From Neoceratodus forsteri (Eukaryota > Chordata > Ceratodontiformes > Ceratodontidae): DNA of 64,000 bases. Positions 32,840 to 44,749 of this stretch are shown here, one piece after another. How positions within the stretch are numbered: position 1 is the stretch's first letter; each line of letters starts with the position of its first letter. A model generated the notes under the pieces. The model searched no databases and was not told where the DNA came from. It saw only the letters and a program-made list of their open reading frames with translations. The stretch lies in contig CM057456.1 in NCBI GenBank assembly GCA_016271365.2, forward strand, positions 609,341,501 through 609,405,500, written 5' to 3'. The position numbers and the translations under genes are program-made.

Positions 32840-35486
32840 AAAAAAATGATGTGCGGGGGGTTCCCTTTAAAAATTCAATGCACTCACTGTGTTGTGTAAT
32901 ATCTTATTTTTATTCTTTCTTGATTCCCCTACGTTTCACCCATACAATGGGCTTGTTCACGGGGTATGTACAATCTCTGTAATCTTTATTTTATCTGTAA
33001 ACAATTATAGAAGATATTCAATAAATGTTACTTAATCAATAATGCTTATAAGGTAATTTCATGAATATTAGCCAGTCCTCATACCTGGGTACCTGTTACT
33101 ACAGAATTTAGTTCTGTCTACTTAAACCCTTTTCTTCTCAGCATGCATTTTCAAAATTTCTGTGAAAATACATTGAAAAGTGAAGACAGTTCGGCAGTCA
33201 ATCCTTCCTGTTATTGAAACTTGTGTTCTTTTTATAATAGTGCTACTTTTCTACTTGGCCCAATGATGTTGTTAGGTGCAGGATTTTGTGTTCTAAAACT
33301 TGAATTATATTCTGTAAAAAAAGGCATAATGAACATATTTTCAAACTCCTGATTAGAAGCATCTAAGGCTTATACCACTTTAAAGCCATAAACCATTTTT
33401 ATATACTTACAAAACGCATAGACAAGATTACTTTCAGACAATAGCATCTCTCTGCACCACAAAAGATGCCTGCTTCTGTTTATTACTGCTCTGAGAGTGC
33501 TTACTATCCTCTCGTGCCTGTTTTGTTAAACATCCCAAGATTGGACATCACACGAGATGACGTCACAGTGGCGCTACCGCGCTTGCGCGAAAGACTGACA
33601 GTGCAGTCTGTAGCTGGCCCCAACCTGGGGCCATGGATTTTAATGCAAAACAGGCACTTTAAGACTGCCACAGTGACCCCTACACCTTCAATTTTTATTC
33701 ATTGCAGGCTTCAGTGTGTTTAAATGTAGATTGCTAGCTAGCCAGCTTAACATGAATACACCATTTAAAGTGATACTTTAGAAAAAGAGAAAGCTATTAT
33801 TGCATTGCCATCTATTTGTATAAATTACTAACTAATATCCTTCAGGTAAATAAGCCATTTGAAATAAAACTTTGGAAAATAGGAAATTATTATACTACCA
33901 TCTATCTTACTAAGGGGAAACAATAGGGGATACAGACACAGACAATGTTAAATTATGCAGCAGGAGGTCAAAAGGTCAACCTTCCTCAGCTATTTCAATT
34001 TCAGCATTTTTTGACTTGTATTTTCATACTCAATTGTATTATATAAGGTAACTTGATAAGATAATATACATATCTTAAGTGTGTGTTAAAAAAACAGTGA
34101 AAACAAAAAGGTTTTGCTAATTTCTTTTTTACAACACAATTTAAAGTTGTAACTAAGTTCATGTTTGCTACGAAACTCCATAGATTTAACAAGTTATCAT
34201 ACCTGAAAAGACATGCTGTCAGTTGCCACTATATCAGATTCTGCCTATTTACACCATCTCAGCTTACGGCACATATTTGCAATTATTCTGAAAAAATGCA
34301 TTCAGCAAGTAGAAAGACACCACGGCAGGCTATTATGTGTTGTAAAAAAGAAATTAGCAAAAACTTTTTGTTTTCACTGTTTTTTTTAACAGTGCTTTCT
34401 GTTTTGGTGATATTTTTCTTGTACAACTGTGTTAATGTACACAAAGTTTTATTTCAAATGGCTAATCTACCTGAAGTATATTAGTTAGTAATTTATACAA
34501 ATAGATGGTAATGTAATAATGTTTCTCTTTTTCTAAAGTATTACTTTAAATGGCATATTCATGTTAAGCTGGTTAGTTAGCAATCTACATTTAAACATTA
34601 AAGCCTTCAATGAATAAAAATTGAAGGTGTAGGGGTCACTGTGGCAGTCTTAAAGTGCCTGTTTTGCACTAAAATCCATGGCCCCAGGTTAGGCCAGCTA
34701 CAGACTGCATTGTCAGTCTTTCTCGCAAGCGCGGTAGTGCGATTGTGACGTCATCTCGTGAGATGTCCAATCTTGGGATTTTTAGCAAAACGGGCACAAG
34801 AGGATAGTAAGCACTCTCAGAGCAGTAATACACAGAAGCAGGCATCTTTTGTGGTGCAGAGAGATGCTATTGGCTAAAAGTAATCTTGTCTATGCGTTTT
34901 GTAAGTATATAAAAATGGTTTATGGCTTTAAAGTGGTACAAGCCTTAAATGCTTCTAATCAGGAGTTTGAAAATATGTTCATTATGCCCTTTTTTACAGA
35001 ATATAATTCAAAAGTTTTAGAACACAAAAATCCTTGTACCTAACAGCATCATTGGGCCAGGTAGGATGAGTGCTTTCGTTATAAAGGAGCACAAGTTTCA
35101 ATAACAGTGCACAATAATTGACTGCCAGACTGTCTTTTCACTTTTTCAATGTATTTTTCACAGAAATTTTGAAAAATGCATGCTGAGAAGCAGAAAAGGG
35201 TTTAAGTAGACGGAACCAAATTCTGTGGTAACAGGCAGCATTTCTACTCAGGTATGAGGACTGGCTAATATTCATGAAATTACTTTATAAGTATTATTAT
35301 AACATTTATTGAATATCTTCTATAATTGTTTACAGATAAAATAAAGACTACAGAGATTGTACATACCCCGTGAACAAGCCCATTGCATGGGTGAAATGTA
35401 GGGGAATCAAGAAAGAATAAAAATAAGATACTACACAACACAGTGAGTGCACTGAATTTTTAAAGGCCCCCCCACATCATTTTTTT
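32840..35486. repeat. 2.6-kb imperfect palindrome with arms over 1 kb
   Basis: Left arm 32840 to 34137 and right arm 34338 to 35486 are collinear reverse complements over essentially their whole length. Outer ends: AAAAAATGATGTGCGGGGG and CCCCCCCACATCATTTTTT. Middle: GACATCACACGAGATGACG and CGTCATCTCGTGAGATGTCC. Inner ends: CAGTGAAAACAAAAAGGTTT and AACTTTTTGTTTTCACTG. The ~200-base centre is unpaired. The left arm has an extra ~200 bp (about 33880-34085) without partner. Mismatches and small indels are frequent. Frames at 33466, 34161 and 34849 are short and unrelated to known proteins. Confidence 0.92.
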
Positions 35487-36490
35487 CACATATTTAGAGC
35501 CTCTTTTGGGGGGGTTGAAGATGTTCCTATAAGAACAGTGTTCCATTTCTCACCATACCCACATTGTACACATTGTTAGGCCAGCTGGCCTCCAGAAAAC
35601 GAATCACTGGAAATACTATAAAAACTGATTTCATACCTAGCCCAATGATGCAGTGGCAATATATCAAGCTACCACGAGGTAGAGAAGGCATTACATGCAA
35701 ACCTCTTCCCATGACTATGGCACTCGAGGGAAATACAGCTGGCCCAGGGGTGAGTGGTCACCGGCCCTGGGGTGAGTGGTCATAACTCGTACTACTGATG
35801 TGAGAACCAGCACTGTATGTATCAATTTGTTTAATAAAAGTTTCCTAGCAACTTAATACATTAGTTTTTATTTCCCTCGAGTGCTGTAGTCCTGGGAAGA
35901 AGTATTGTATGTGGGGTAGGCAACCCCCTCTATGAGCACCGGCCGATCCACTTGTTTCATGGTTCCAGCACCTGTCTCATCACATGCGAACCCCAGAATC
36001 CCATATTGAGACAGGCTGATGACCAAGCACACTCAAATCCCAAGGTGCTGGGAGCACAGACTAGTCAACCTTGGTGCACCCACTGCCGACTGAGTACAGC
36101 GCAGCACTCTTGATGAGTGTTAAGACAGTTGCTCACCCACCAAGGTAGATGAATGGCATAGGCACAATGACCGCAGTTGTTGACTGGGATTGGGGGTGAA
36201 TGGGAATGGAGGGATATGGGATGAATAAACTAGATCCATTTTTCCTAATACTGATATCTCAAAACACAGTACGGCATTATAATCCTCTACTATGACATCA
36301 CAACTGATTTCTATAGAAATTATTATGATGTCACAGACAGAGGGGATGCTACTTGGAGACAAGGAGCCAAAGCAGATGAACACTGTGTGACATACAGTCT
36401 GCTTTAATGCAAATTTCTTTAGTAATAAATAGTGGAAAGTAAATACAGGTATCATCTGAATTACAGGTTTAACTCTGTGCACATATTTTA
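35487..36490. other. Unrecognised stretch with a weak inverted repeat
   Basis: 36285-36345 contains TATGACATCACAACTG and ATTATTATGATGTCACAG as a short imperfect hairpin. Otherwise nothing is recognised. The 160-codon minus frame at 36120-36602 overlaps the next palindrome and has no family resemblance. Confidence 0.5.
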
Positions 36491-36701
36491 CAGTGGTAGT
36501 TATACAAAAGTTGACCCCGTGTTGCAGTAAAATGCAGTTGTGGTAAAAAAAGAAATACCACAGCATAACACAGATGCAGCAAAAAACTGCAGGGAATAAC
36601 ATGTTTTTTTCCCCATAACTGTGTTGTTATGCTGCAGTATTTTTTTTACCGCAACTGCATTATACCACAATGCCGGGTCAACTTTTGTATAACTACCACT
36701 G
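36491..36701. repeat. ~210-bp palindrome
   Basis: CAGTGGTAGTTATACAAAAG (36491) is the reverse complement of the end CTTTTGTATAACTACCACTG (36682-36701). Inner parts pair TTGCAGTAAAATGCAGTTGT with ACCGCAACTGCATTATACCA, and CACAGCATAACACAG with CTGTGTTGTTATGC. Mismatches are few in the outer 25 bp. Confidence 0.88.
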
Positions 36702-36828
36702 TGACATCAGAGGCATTTTAAAACATTACTTCCAATAACTTTGAAACAAAATGGTCACCTAGGAGGAAGCTACATGATCCAATCCTTATGAGTCCCATTT
36801 ACAAAGTCATAGACTTTGTTATTTAATG

Positions 36829-37580
36829 TATGTAAGCCCCACAGTTGGGCTCACCTGCTGGGCTATGGCCCTCCGCCCCCTGCAGCATCTGTAAGTGATC
36901 CCTGGTGGGCTCCAGACCCTGGTACCCCCTGGTGCTCCTGTGGCTGAGGCCACCAATTCTCTAGTTCTTCTGCCCATGTTCTGAGAGGGGCAGAGTTCTG
37001 GGTTGCATTCAGTGCCTCCAGGCACGTGGCGAATCTTCTGGTTGGTCCAGGAGGGCAGAGACGGACCGACCATAATGTAAATAAACAAAATGGCAGCCCA
37101 CACCCTAGTGTGCATGCGTGGCTGCCAGGCACAAGAAATTTAAAGGACCCAGGGCTCCTATGTGTACTTTTGGCTACAGCTGTTTAAAAAATATATTCCT
37201 GGCTCCAGGGCAGACAGCGGAGCCAGGGATCAACTGTATAATTCCTCCAGGCATGGGAAGGGAATTGATTTCTGCCCTGAAAAGGGCATAGTTATGAAAA
37301 ATAAAAGGGACTGCCTTGGGGCACAAATTGTAAACAGTAATGGCAGCCTCCATAAAGCTTGTGCCCGGGAACTGTGCAGCTAATCAGAGGGAGACTTTGG
37401 GAAAAGTATAAATTGGACTGTAAGACCGCCAATGGTTAGATTTGTTTGGGAGACCAGAGAGTGAAGAGTGTAAGAAGGACTGTTGTGGGTTTCCCAGTCC
37501 ATGGGCCTGCACTCTGACCCAATGGCCATTGCTGCCCCAGCATGCTGCAGATAGGCAGAGTTCCTGAAAGAACAGCTGCA

Positions 37581-37619
<39 letters not shown>

Positions 37620-38910
37620 AGTGGTTATGGAGCAGAAAGAAAGGAGATTCTGGAGTCTGCAGTAGAGAAAGAGAGAGAGAGACTCCTGGAGTTGTGCAGC
37701 CAGAGGAAGATCAAAGGATTGGAGCTGCAGTGTGAGGGCAGAGACTGTAAATTGTGCAGTCTTGAAGTCTTGGAGTTTACAGTTCTGCAGTTGTTATCAG
37801 AGACTAAGCCACTGTGCCCCCCCCCCCCCGTGGGGTAAGCTGTGAAAGTGCCAATTGCTGCAAAAAGGGAGACCAAGTGTGCTGCAGCTAGAGACTGTGT
37901 CAGAGCCTAGCCACTGCTGGATGTAGAAGAGTGAGGGGAGGGTACTGGGGCTAGGGACTGAGCCAAAGCCCAGCTGCTCACTGCATTTAAAAAGGGTGTG
38001 CAATAGAGGGGGTCTAGAGGACCATGCCTGCCCTGTCCTTAGACTGAAAGAGAAGAAGACCAGTGGGGCAAGAGGCCTGGCTGGTGAACACTGTCCACAA
38101 AGACCTCAGAAGCGAAGTTGGCAAGGCCAGGCAGGTGAAGATCTGCATTCTTCATTTCTATGGTCAGCCCTGCTGCAGTATGGTGCGCCACCAACCTGAT
38201 ACCTACATGGTACAGCCAAAGCCAGTTTGCTGAACCCCCCCTTTGAACTGCTGAACTGTAAGTACCCTGAGCTGCAACTCTGGGGAGTCTTTATTTAGCT
38301 AGCTAACTAGGTTAAAATCAGAGGGTTAGGTCCTGGGCAGGACTCTGTTGGAAGAGCTGCACCAGACCTGAAGTTTAACTGTTTCTAGGGTTTAAAGTTA
38401 TTTGGGCACCAATGAAAGATCCCCAGTGACGTCTACACCATGGTATGGTACCCACCAAAGGGACTCTAGAGCTTTTGGGCAGCTGCCAGTGGGAAGCCGG
38501 GTGCACCCATAGGTAGGAGGTGGGGATTGTGAGGGGTGAAACTGTTTCAGTTAGCTGCTAACGTTGTGCTAGTTTCTTCCCTTCTCTCCCCTTCCCCAGA
38601 ATAAATACTGTTGATTGTTAATGTTGTATTCTGGTACTGTGCGTCACTGCAAGAGGGAGGGATTGTTACTGTGTGGGGAAGGGTCTTTGGGGACAGCTAT
38701 TGTATATTTCCTGGGGAAGGTAACCTGCCATCAGTTCACAGGTATTCCCAGCCATTACCCCTGATGGGGGCACCGCACCATTTTGTCTCTTCACTCCTGC
38801 ACCCAGGCCGGGCCACTCGGCGGTGTGTTAAAGAGAGACCCGAGGGCCCTGAAAACAGCCAAGGTGAGTCGAGGGGCTGTTACATGTACATTTACCTACC
38901 GTAACAATCA
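36829..38910 (+). mobile_element. Candidate solo LTR of a retrotransposon
   Basis: A 2-kb GC-richer block without reading frames. It holds a promoter-like TATAAATTGG at about 37407, a polyadenylation signal AATAAATACTGTTG at about 38600 with TG-rich sequence after it, and a right end ACCGTAACA. Body composition changes abruptly on both sides. I could not identify a matching TG start or target duplication, so boundaries are estimates and the class is inference. Confidence 0.35.
37584..37614. repeat. (GA)n microsatellite
   Basis: Pure GA run of about 30 bp inside the candidate LTR, with further GAGA tracts at 37667-37682. Confidence 0.95.
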
Positions 38911-39611
38911 GTTCTGACATTAACATTTGAGACAACCAGAATACCAAACAGTCATGTTAATGCCATTTACATAAATATGTCCTCCACTTTCTGGAACAAA
39001 TAAATACTGCTAGATGTTGCTGCATTGCCTTTAGATATCAAATACATTTTTTGTCTCAAGTTCTGTATATTTCTAAGGATGGCATCTGGCTAAAGGCACA
39101 AAATGAAATCAAGCTCACTGGAGAAGAGAAACAGAAAACATGGTCTGACAGTTGTCTAGCTGAGTAATTAGCATCAGAGAGTAGAGAGCATGGACTTGAC
39201 ACAGGCTTGAACAAGGACAATGTGTTAGATACAGAGGAAGGAAGACAGATAAGGACCACAACATGCATTTTACATACTACTGTACATATCACACTCCACA
39301 TGTAATTTGACTTTGACCTACAGTATACTGGAGGGATCCCATTTGTTCAGGGGGCCAGTCTGAACCTGTCCAACTATTTAGACACACCTTTGGCATTCAG
39401 GCCCATGCAACATTTAACAATGCGGGCGAACAGGCTTACAATTGCCTGTTTTGTACAATAAAGGTCAAACCTCGGGAAAATATTTGATTTGCACACATGA
39501 ACAGTTAAGCCTCATTTTACTCAAATCGGCCTTTAGTGATCTCTAACCCAGTACACAGCTTATTCCAAATTGCAGTTTAGTAGTGAAAACTAAACATGCC
39601 AGACTGCAGAA
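38911..39611. other. Unrecognised stretch
   Basis: No gene or repeat recognised. Confidence 0.5.
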
Positions 39612-40865
39612 GAATCATAGAAACCTAGAATTTGATGGCAGATAAGGACCGCTTGGCCCACTTAGTCTGCCCATTTCCCTACCTAATGGATAAGCTGCAG
39701 ATCCTAGTTAACCAACAGCCTACTTCCTCCTACCCTCCACTAGAATTGTCTTATGTCTGTCCCATGCATTCTTGAATTCCCCCACTGTTTTTGACTCCAC
39801 AACCTCCTCAGGAAGGACGTTCCATGCATCCACAACCCTCTCCATGAAAAAATACTTCCTCACATTACCTCTGAGCCGTCCCCCTCTGTCTTCAAATTGT
39901 GCCCCCTTCTTCTTGCACATCTCTTTTTCTGAAATATGCTACCCTCTTGGACTTTGTTGATTCACTTGAGGCACTTGAAAGTTTCTATCATGTCCCCCCC
40001 TCTCCCTCCTTTCCTCGAGGGTATACATATTAAGCTCCTTTGTAACACAGCAAACAACAGAAACCCAAAATAAGGCAACGTCATTGGAGAAAACGCACCA
40101 CATGATCAAAGTTGGAGCAGTGATTAATTCCCCAGTAATGCCCGCTCCAACTATTAATCACGGGGTCACCGGGTCAGGCTCTAGCACCACTACCTGTCAC
40201 AGCAGCAAACAGAACACACATCGCGGTGAAAACGCAGGATCTCACTGTGCCGACACAAAGCTGAACAGTAAAAACGGAAACAACAACAACAACGCAAGTA
40301 TTCCCATGTTACAAACACATTAATGCCCTCTGCAGTTGGCTTCTACTGGGAATTAATGCATGGTTGGGTGGTTGTAGGCACTCGGCCAAAGCCTCGTGCC
40401 ACAACCCCCCAACCATGCATTAATTCCCCAGTAGAAGCCTCCTTCGTCGGATATTAATGCTTGCCTAGTTTCTCTTCGTGTGGCTTCTTGTGCAGACTCT
40501 GCACCATTGTAGTTGCCCTCCTCTGGACAGCCTCCACCCTGTCTATGTCATTGCGGAGATGCGGTCTTCAGAAGTGCAGGCAGTACTCCAGATGGGGTCT
40601 CACCAACTGTCTGTATAGAGGGATAACAACTTCCTGTTTTCTACTGGTGATGCCTCTCCCTATACATCCCAGTATCCCCCAGCCCTCCTTACTGCCTTCT
40701 CACATTGCTTGCCTACCTTAAGGTCATCTGATATGAGTACCCCCAGGTCCCTTTTCATTTTGTTGTTGTTAGTGTCTCCCCCCCCCATACTCTTCCTCTG
40801 GGTTTTTGTTTCCCAGGTGCATTACTTTGTATTTCTTTGCACTGAAGGATGCTTTTAAAAACACA
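39612..40865 (-). mobile_element. CR1-type LINE 3' part, split by an insertion
   Basis: Minus-strand 3' UTR ends in CTAGGTTTCTATGATTCT at 39612-39632, and the ORF2 C-terminus (39720-39920) includes RGNVRKYFFMERVVDAWN. The coding part resumes at about 40466-40865 with CR1 RT C-terminal sequence. The 430 bp in between (about 40035-40465) are foreign and contain the foldback at 40338. In a whole element this ORF encodes endonuclease plus reverse transcriptase; here only the last part of ORF2 and the 3' end remain. Confidence 0.8.
40319..40460. repeat. Foldback element, loop group A (copy 2), inside a CR1 copy
   Basis: Arms GGCTTCTACTGGGAATTAAT and GCATGGTTGGGTGGTTGT (from 40338) pair with ACAACCCCCCAACCATGC and ATTAATTCCCCAGTAGAAGC (to 40438), nearly without mismatch. 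Loop 40377-40400: GGCACTCGGCC then GCCTCGTGCC. ATTAATGC occurs at 40319-40326 and 40453-40460 in direct orientation and may be a target duplication. Confidence 0.85.
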
Positions 40866-41477
40866 TTGGTGCTATGGGCAGTATATTGAAACATGTTCCT
40901 TAAGGAAAACATGATAGAATACAGAAGTTTTTGAAGGAGCTATGCAAATTTATACTGAAAATCAAACTGGGAATAATTACATAGGTGGGCCAGTGCCTTT
41001 TTTCCTGAGATGAGCATGTACAAGTTGGAAACTGATTTGGAACTATTGTATTTTTGTGAATATTTTATCTGATGACATACACCTATAAAAAGCATATGTT
41101 ATTTGTTATAATATGCTGTTCCTCAACTGCTCAGATTTCTGTATTTGTGCCTTATTTTTCCTAGTTGATGTGTTTCCGCTTTCTGTCTTCCTTTCAAGTT
41201 TGATTTGTCACTGAATCAGAAACCATGGTTGTTTTAGACAAGGATGGCATCATTTGCACTGCTCTCAAAGTATCAAGTGGCAGAAACTAATACTGGCATT
41301 CATTTGGTAATCATATAACCAAGGTCCTTTACAAAAAATGTGTTAGAATTACCACCAGATAGCACACTGATTATGCCACAGTATCAGGTTCTAAAACACC
41401 TGCATAATTCTCAAGTAATATACAGTAAGTAGTGTTTTGCTATGTGGAACTGGAAGTGTTGAAACCCAGATAGAATA
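40866..41477. other. Unrecognised stretch
   Basis: AT-rich, no gene or element recognised. Confidence 0.5.
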
Positions 41478-41616
41478 GAGAATAATGCATAGGTGACTGT
41501 GTGTTATGAAGTGTTTTTACACATCTACGCATCTGAGGTTTATATGGTCTTCACACACTGAGGGCGTGTAAAAATACTTTATAAGCACACAGTTGCTTAT
41601 GTTTTATTTTATATAA
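41478..41616. repeat. Foldback element, loop group B (copy 5, shortened loop)
   Basis: Left GAGAATAATGCATAGGTGAC and TATGAAGTGTTTTTACAC pairs with GTGTAAAAATACTTTATAAG and CACACAGTTGCTTATG. The central motif is reduced to ATCTGAGGTTTATATGG. The right flank TTATTTTATATAAT matches the other group B copies. Confidence 0.75.
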
Positions 41617-41659
41617 TAACTGTTCTAGGGACATGAGCACAAAAATCAAAGTTTCCCAA

Positions 41660-44035
41660 CATAGAAACATAGAAGTTGACGGCAGATAAGGACCGCAAGG
41701 CCCATCCAGTCTGCCCATTTCTTTTTCTACCTTATGAATGTGTCATAGGCCTTTGCTCTGTCAATGGCCTATCTATTCATACTCATCTGTATTGCTCCCT
41801 TATGCCTATCCCATGCCTGTTTGAAGCCCTGCACTGTATTCATATCCACCACTTCCTGAGGTAGGCTGTTCCATGCATCCACCACCCTTTCTGTGAAAAA
41901 GAACTTCCTCACATCACCCTTTAATCGGCCTCCCTCTAATCTCATGCTGTGTCCTATTGTCCTGCTACTTTTCTTATATTGAAGCATGTTAGACTCTTTC
42001 ACCTTGTTAATGCCCTTAAGGTGTTTGAATGTTCCGATCATATCACCTCTCTCCCTCCTTTGCTGTAAGGTATACATATTGAGCTCCATTAATCTGTCCT
42101 CATATGTTTTCTGATGCAGTCCCTGCACCATTTTGGTTGCCCTTCTCTAGACTGCCTCAATTTGGTTAATGTCCTTGTGAAGGTGTGGCCTCCAGTACTG
42201 CACGCAGTACTCCAGATGGGACCTAACCAGTGTCTTGTAAAGAGGGATTATTACCTCCCTCTTCCGACTTGTGATACCCCTACTAATACACCCCAACATT
42301 CCTCTAGCCTTACCTACTGCTTTAGAGGTCTGCTTGGATGATTTCAGGTCATCGGTGATGATGACGCCCAAGTCTCTTTCTTCCCTTGTGACTGCCAGCA
42401 ACTCCCCTCCCAGCCTATAGGTGGCGCCAGGGTTTCTATTCCCTATGTGCATGATCTTGCACTTCTTTGCATTAAACCCCAGTTGCCACTCTTCTGACCA
42501 TTTTGCTAGTTTATCCAGATCTCTTCTCATTCTGCCCAGCCCATCTGGATCTTCTACTCTGTTGCAGATCTTGGTGTCATCTGCAAACAGACAAACCTTA
42601 CCCTCCAGTCCATCTGCAATGTCACTGATGAAGATACTGAAGAGGACTGGCCCCAGGACTAATCCCTCAGGTACCCCACTTGTGACTTGCATCTCTTCTG
42701 ACTGTATACCGTTTACCACCACTCTCTGTTTTCTGCCTGTCAACCAGTTTGCCACCCAGTTGACCAACGTCTGACCCACCCCAAGCCTACCCAGCTTATT
42801 AATCAATCTTCTATGTGGAACAGTATCGAAAGCTTTGCTGAAGTTAAGGTAGGCAACATCATCTGCTCCCACTTGGTCCACCACTCTGGTTACCCAGTCA
42901 AAGAAATCTGAGATTAGTTTGACAGGACCTTCTTTTTGTAAACCCATGCTGTCTTGGATCCTGTGCTCCTATGGATTCCAGGTGTTGCACTATCCTTTCG
43001 TTAAGGAGTGTCTCCATAATCTTGCCCACTACTGAGGTAAGACCGACTGGTCTATAGTTCCCTGTATCCTCCCTACCACTCTTGTGGAGCGGGATCACAT
43101 GAGCCCTTCTCCAGTCTTCTTGGACCTCTCCTGTGCTCAGAGACTCACTAAACAGTTCTAATAATGGCTCTGCTAGTTCCACCCTTAGCTCCTTTAGTAC
43201 CCTGGGATGTATGCCATCAGGTCCCATTGCCTTGTCCACCCTCAGCTTATTGAGCTCTTGCAGGACCCTTTCTTTTGTGAAGGGACTAGTGCACACCTCC
43301 CTTCCCCCTGTGTCCATGGTGCAGAGCTGTGGACCCTGCCCTACCTTCTCTTCAGTAAATAATGAGCAGAAGTATCTATTTAGGATAGATGCTTTTACAT
43401 GGTCCTCCTCCTCACATGCCCCCTTATCCCCTTTGATCTTAGCAATAGCCCCTCTGGACTTTCTCCTTTCACTAATGTATTTATAGAAAGTCTTGTCACC
43501 TTCTTTTACTGTTTATGCTAGTGTTTCCTGGGTTTGGACCTTTGCCTGCCTTACTGCCTTCCCTGCTTCCCTTAGGGAAGTTTGGTATGCCTCCCTATCT
43601 TCATCCTGCTGTGTTCCCTTATATTTCCTGAAGGCTAGCCTTTTGGCTCAGACCTTTTCTGCTACTGTGTTTGAGAACCAAAGTGGTTTCCTTCTTCTTT
43701 TGCACTTCCTTTTCTCACTAACACAATGGGATGTTGCTTGAAGTATTGCATCTTTAATGCTTCCCCACTTTGCCTGTACCCCCTCACCTGTATTTCTTTT
43801 TGCTAGGGCTAGCTTAACTCTGTTGGCCATCTTATCAAAGTCAGCTCCTCTGAAGTCTCATATTTTTGCCTTGGAATGGGATGATTTTGTTCTAGGGGCC
43901 AAACTGAACCATACCACGTGATGATCATTGGCACCCAGGTGACCTTCTGCCTGGAGATCTGTGATCCTTTCCCTGTTAGTCAGTACTAGCTCTAGGATAG
44001 CCCTGTCCAGAGAAAGTGGAGTGTGATCTCTCCAA
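41660..44035 (-). mobile_element. CR1-type LINE, 5'-truncated in the endonuclease
   Basis: The longest LINE copy in the window, on the minus strand: 3' end CTTCTATGTTTCTATGTTGG (41659-41678), complete RT, linker, and the last part of the endonuclease (LVLTNRERITDL then GANDHHVVWF, about 43890-44030). ORF2 is broken by only a few frameshifts and stops, so the copy is fairly young. The N-terminal endonuclease and ORF1 are absent, as is usual for 5'-truncated CR1 copies. Confidence 0.92.
41769..44035 (-). pseudogene. CR1 ORF2 (endonuclease end and reverse transcriptase), frameshifted
   Basis: Minus-strand pieces in order: endonuclease C-terminus with NDHH (about 43900-44030); linker 43648-43830; pre-RT and fingers 42898-43317 (KAMGPDGIHPRVLKEL, HKSGREDTGNYRPVGLTSV); palm 42147-42947 (LNFSKAFDTVPH, residues 34-45; SGVPEGLVLGP with Glu for the usual Gln; FADD, residues 121-124; LVRSHLEYC); and the C-terminal domain 41769-42131 (FFFTERVVDAWNSLP). 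A frameshift lies near 42925 and a stop near 42145. The enzyme copies element RNA at the nicked target site. The FADD catalytic pair is intact although the frame is not. Confidence 0.9.
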
Positions 44036-44077
44036 ATGCCTTAATGACTGTGTATGATGTCATACAAGGTTATTAAA

Positions 44078-44221
44078 GGAATAATGCACGACAGGGTGTG
44101 TGTTGTGCTGGGATAACGCCACGCCTGGTGTGGTTGGGCACGAGGCCGCAGGCCGAGTGTGTCCAACATGCCAGGCGTGGCGTTATCCTGCTACCCATAC
44201 ACACCCTGGAGGCATCATTCC
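44078..44221. repeat. Foldback element, loop group A (copy 3)
   Basis: GGAATAATGC at the left tip pairs with GCATCATTCC at the right; then CAGGGTGTGTGTTGTGCTGG with CTACCCATACACACCCTGG, and GGATAACGCCACGCCTGG with CCAGGCGTGGCGTTATCC perfectly. Loop 44137-44160: GGCACGAGGCC then GGCCGAGTGT, the inverse orientation of the 40377 loop. Confidence 0.88.
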
Positions 44222-44445
44222 TATTATACAATGGCTCAATTGTAAAAAGTGAAAAAAAAGATAGAAAATATATTAAAATATATATATTTTTACTGTTTTT
44301 TGAGTGAGAGGGTTACATTATGACAAAATAGTGCAGATTTCTACTTTAGCCAGTAGGTGGAGATGTAGCAATCTTTGTTAGTGTTCACTCTATTTACAAA
44401 CCATCCTCTTAGTGTTGACTCTGTTTACAATTTGATAAGGAAAAA

Positions 44446-44749
44446 AAGAAAGTGTATTTACAAGTGACCAGTGAGAGCATGGTGACTTGTGGAAATGCTG
44501 CTGTTGACTCGCTCCGCTAACTGGCCCACGCGCCACTTCTCTGTAGGTCTCCGTCCCTGTCCCCCCACCCTCAGTCAACTGAGTTACTGCCAGCCACACG
44601 CTTGTTTCAGGATGCCTGCATGGGAGGTAGGGAGATGTTATACAAAGTGCGTTTAAGAAGGAGAGGAAGAAAGTGTATTTACGAGTGAGCGAGTGACAGC
44701 CGTGGTGACTTTGTGAAAATACGGTTGTTGACTCGCTCGCTAACTGGGC
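44446..44749. repeat. Diverged direct repeat of ~82 bp, 140 bp apart
   Basis: 44446-44526 and 44667-44749 share AAGAAAGTGTATTTACNAGTG, TGGTGACTTNGTGAAAAT-like sequence and GTTGACTCGCTC...GCTAACTGG. A 176-codon minus frame covering this region is unrelated to any family I know. Confidence 0.7.

Noticed and set aside
32840..35486. Inverted pair of protein-coding gene copies
   Set aside because: Both arms lack any long or conserved frame; only the nucleotide palindrome is supported.
36120..36602. 160-codon minus-strand frame
   Set aside because: It ends within a palindrome, has Cys/Phe/Ile-rich low-information composition and no recognisable domain.
42421..43486. Plus-strand frames at 42421-42774 and 43133-43486
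   Set aside because: They are the opposite strand of a clear CR1 reverse-transcriptase pseudogene.
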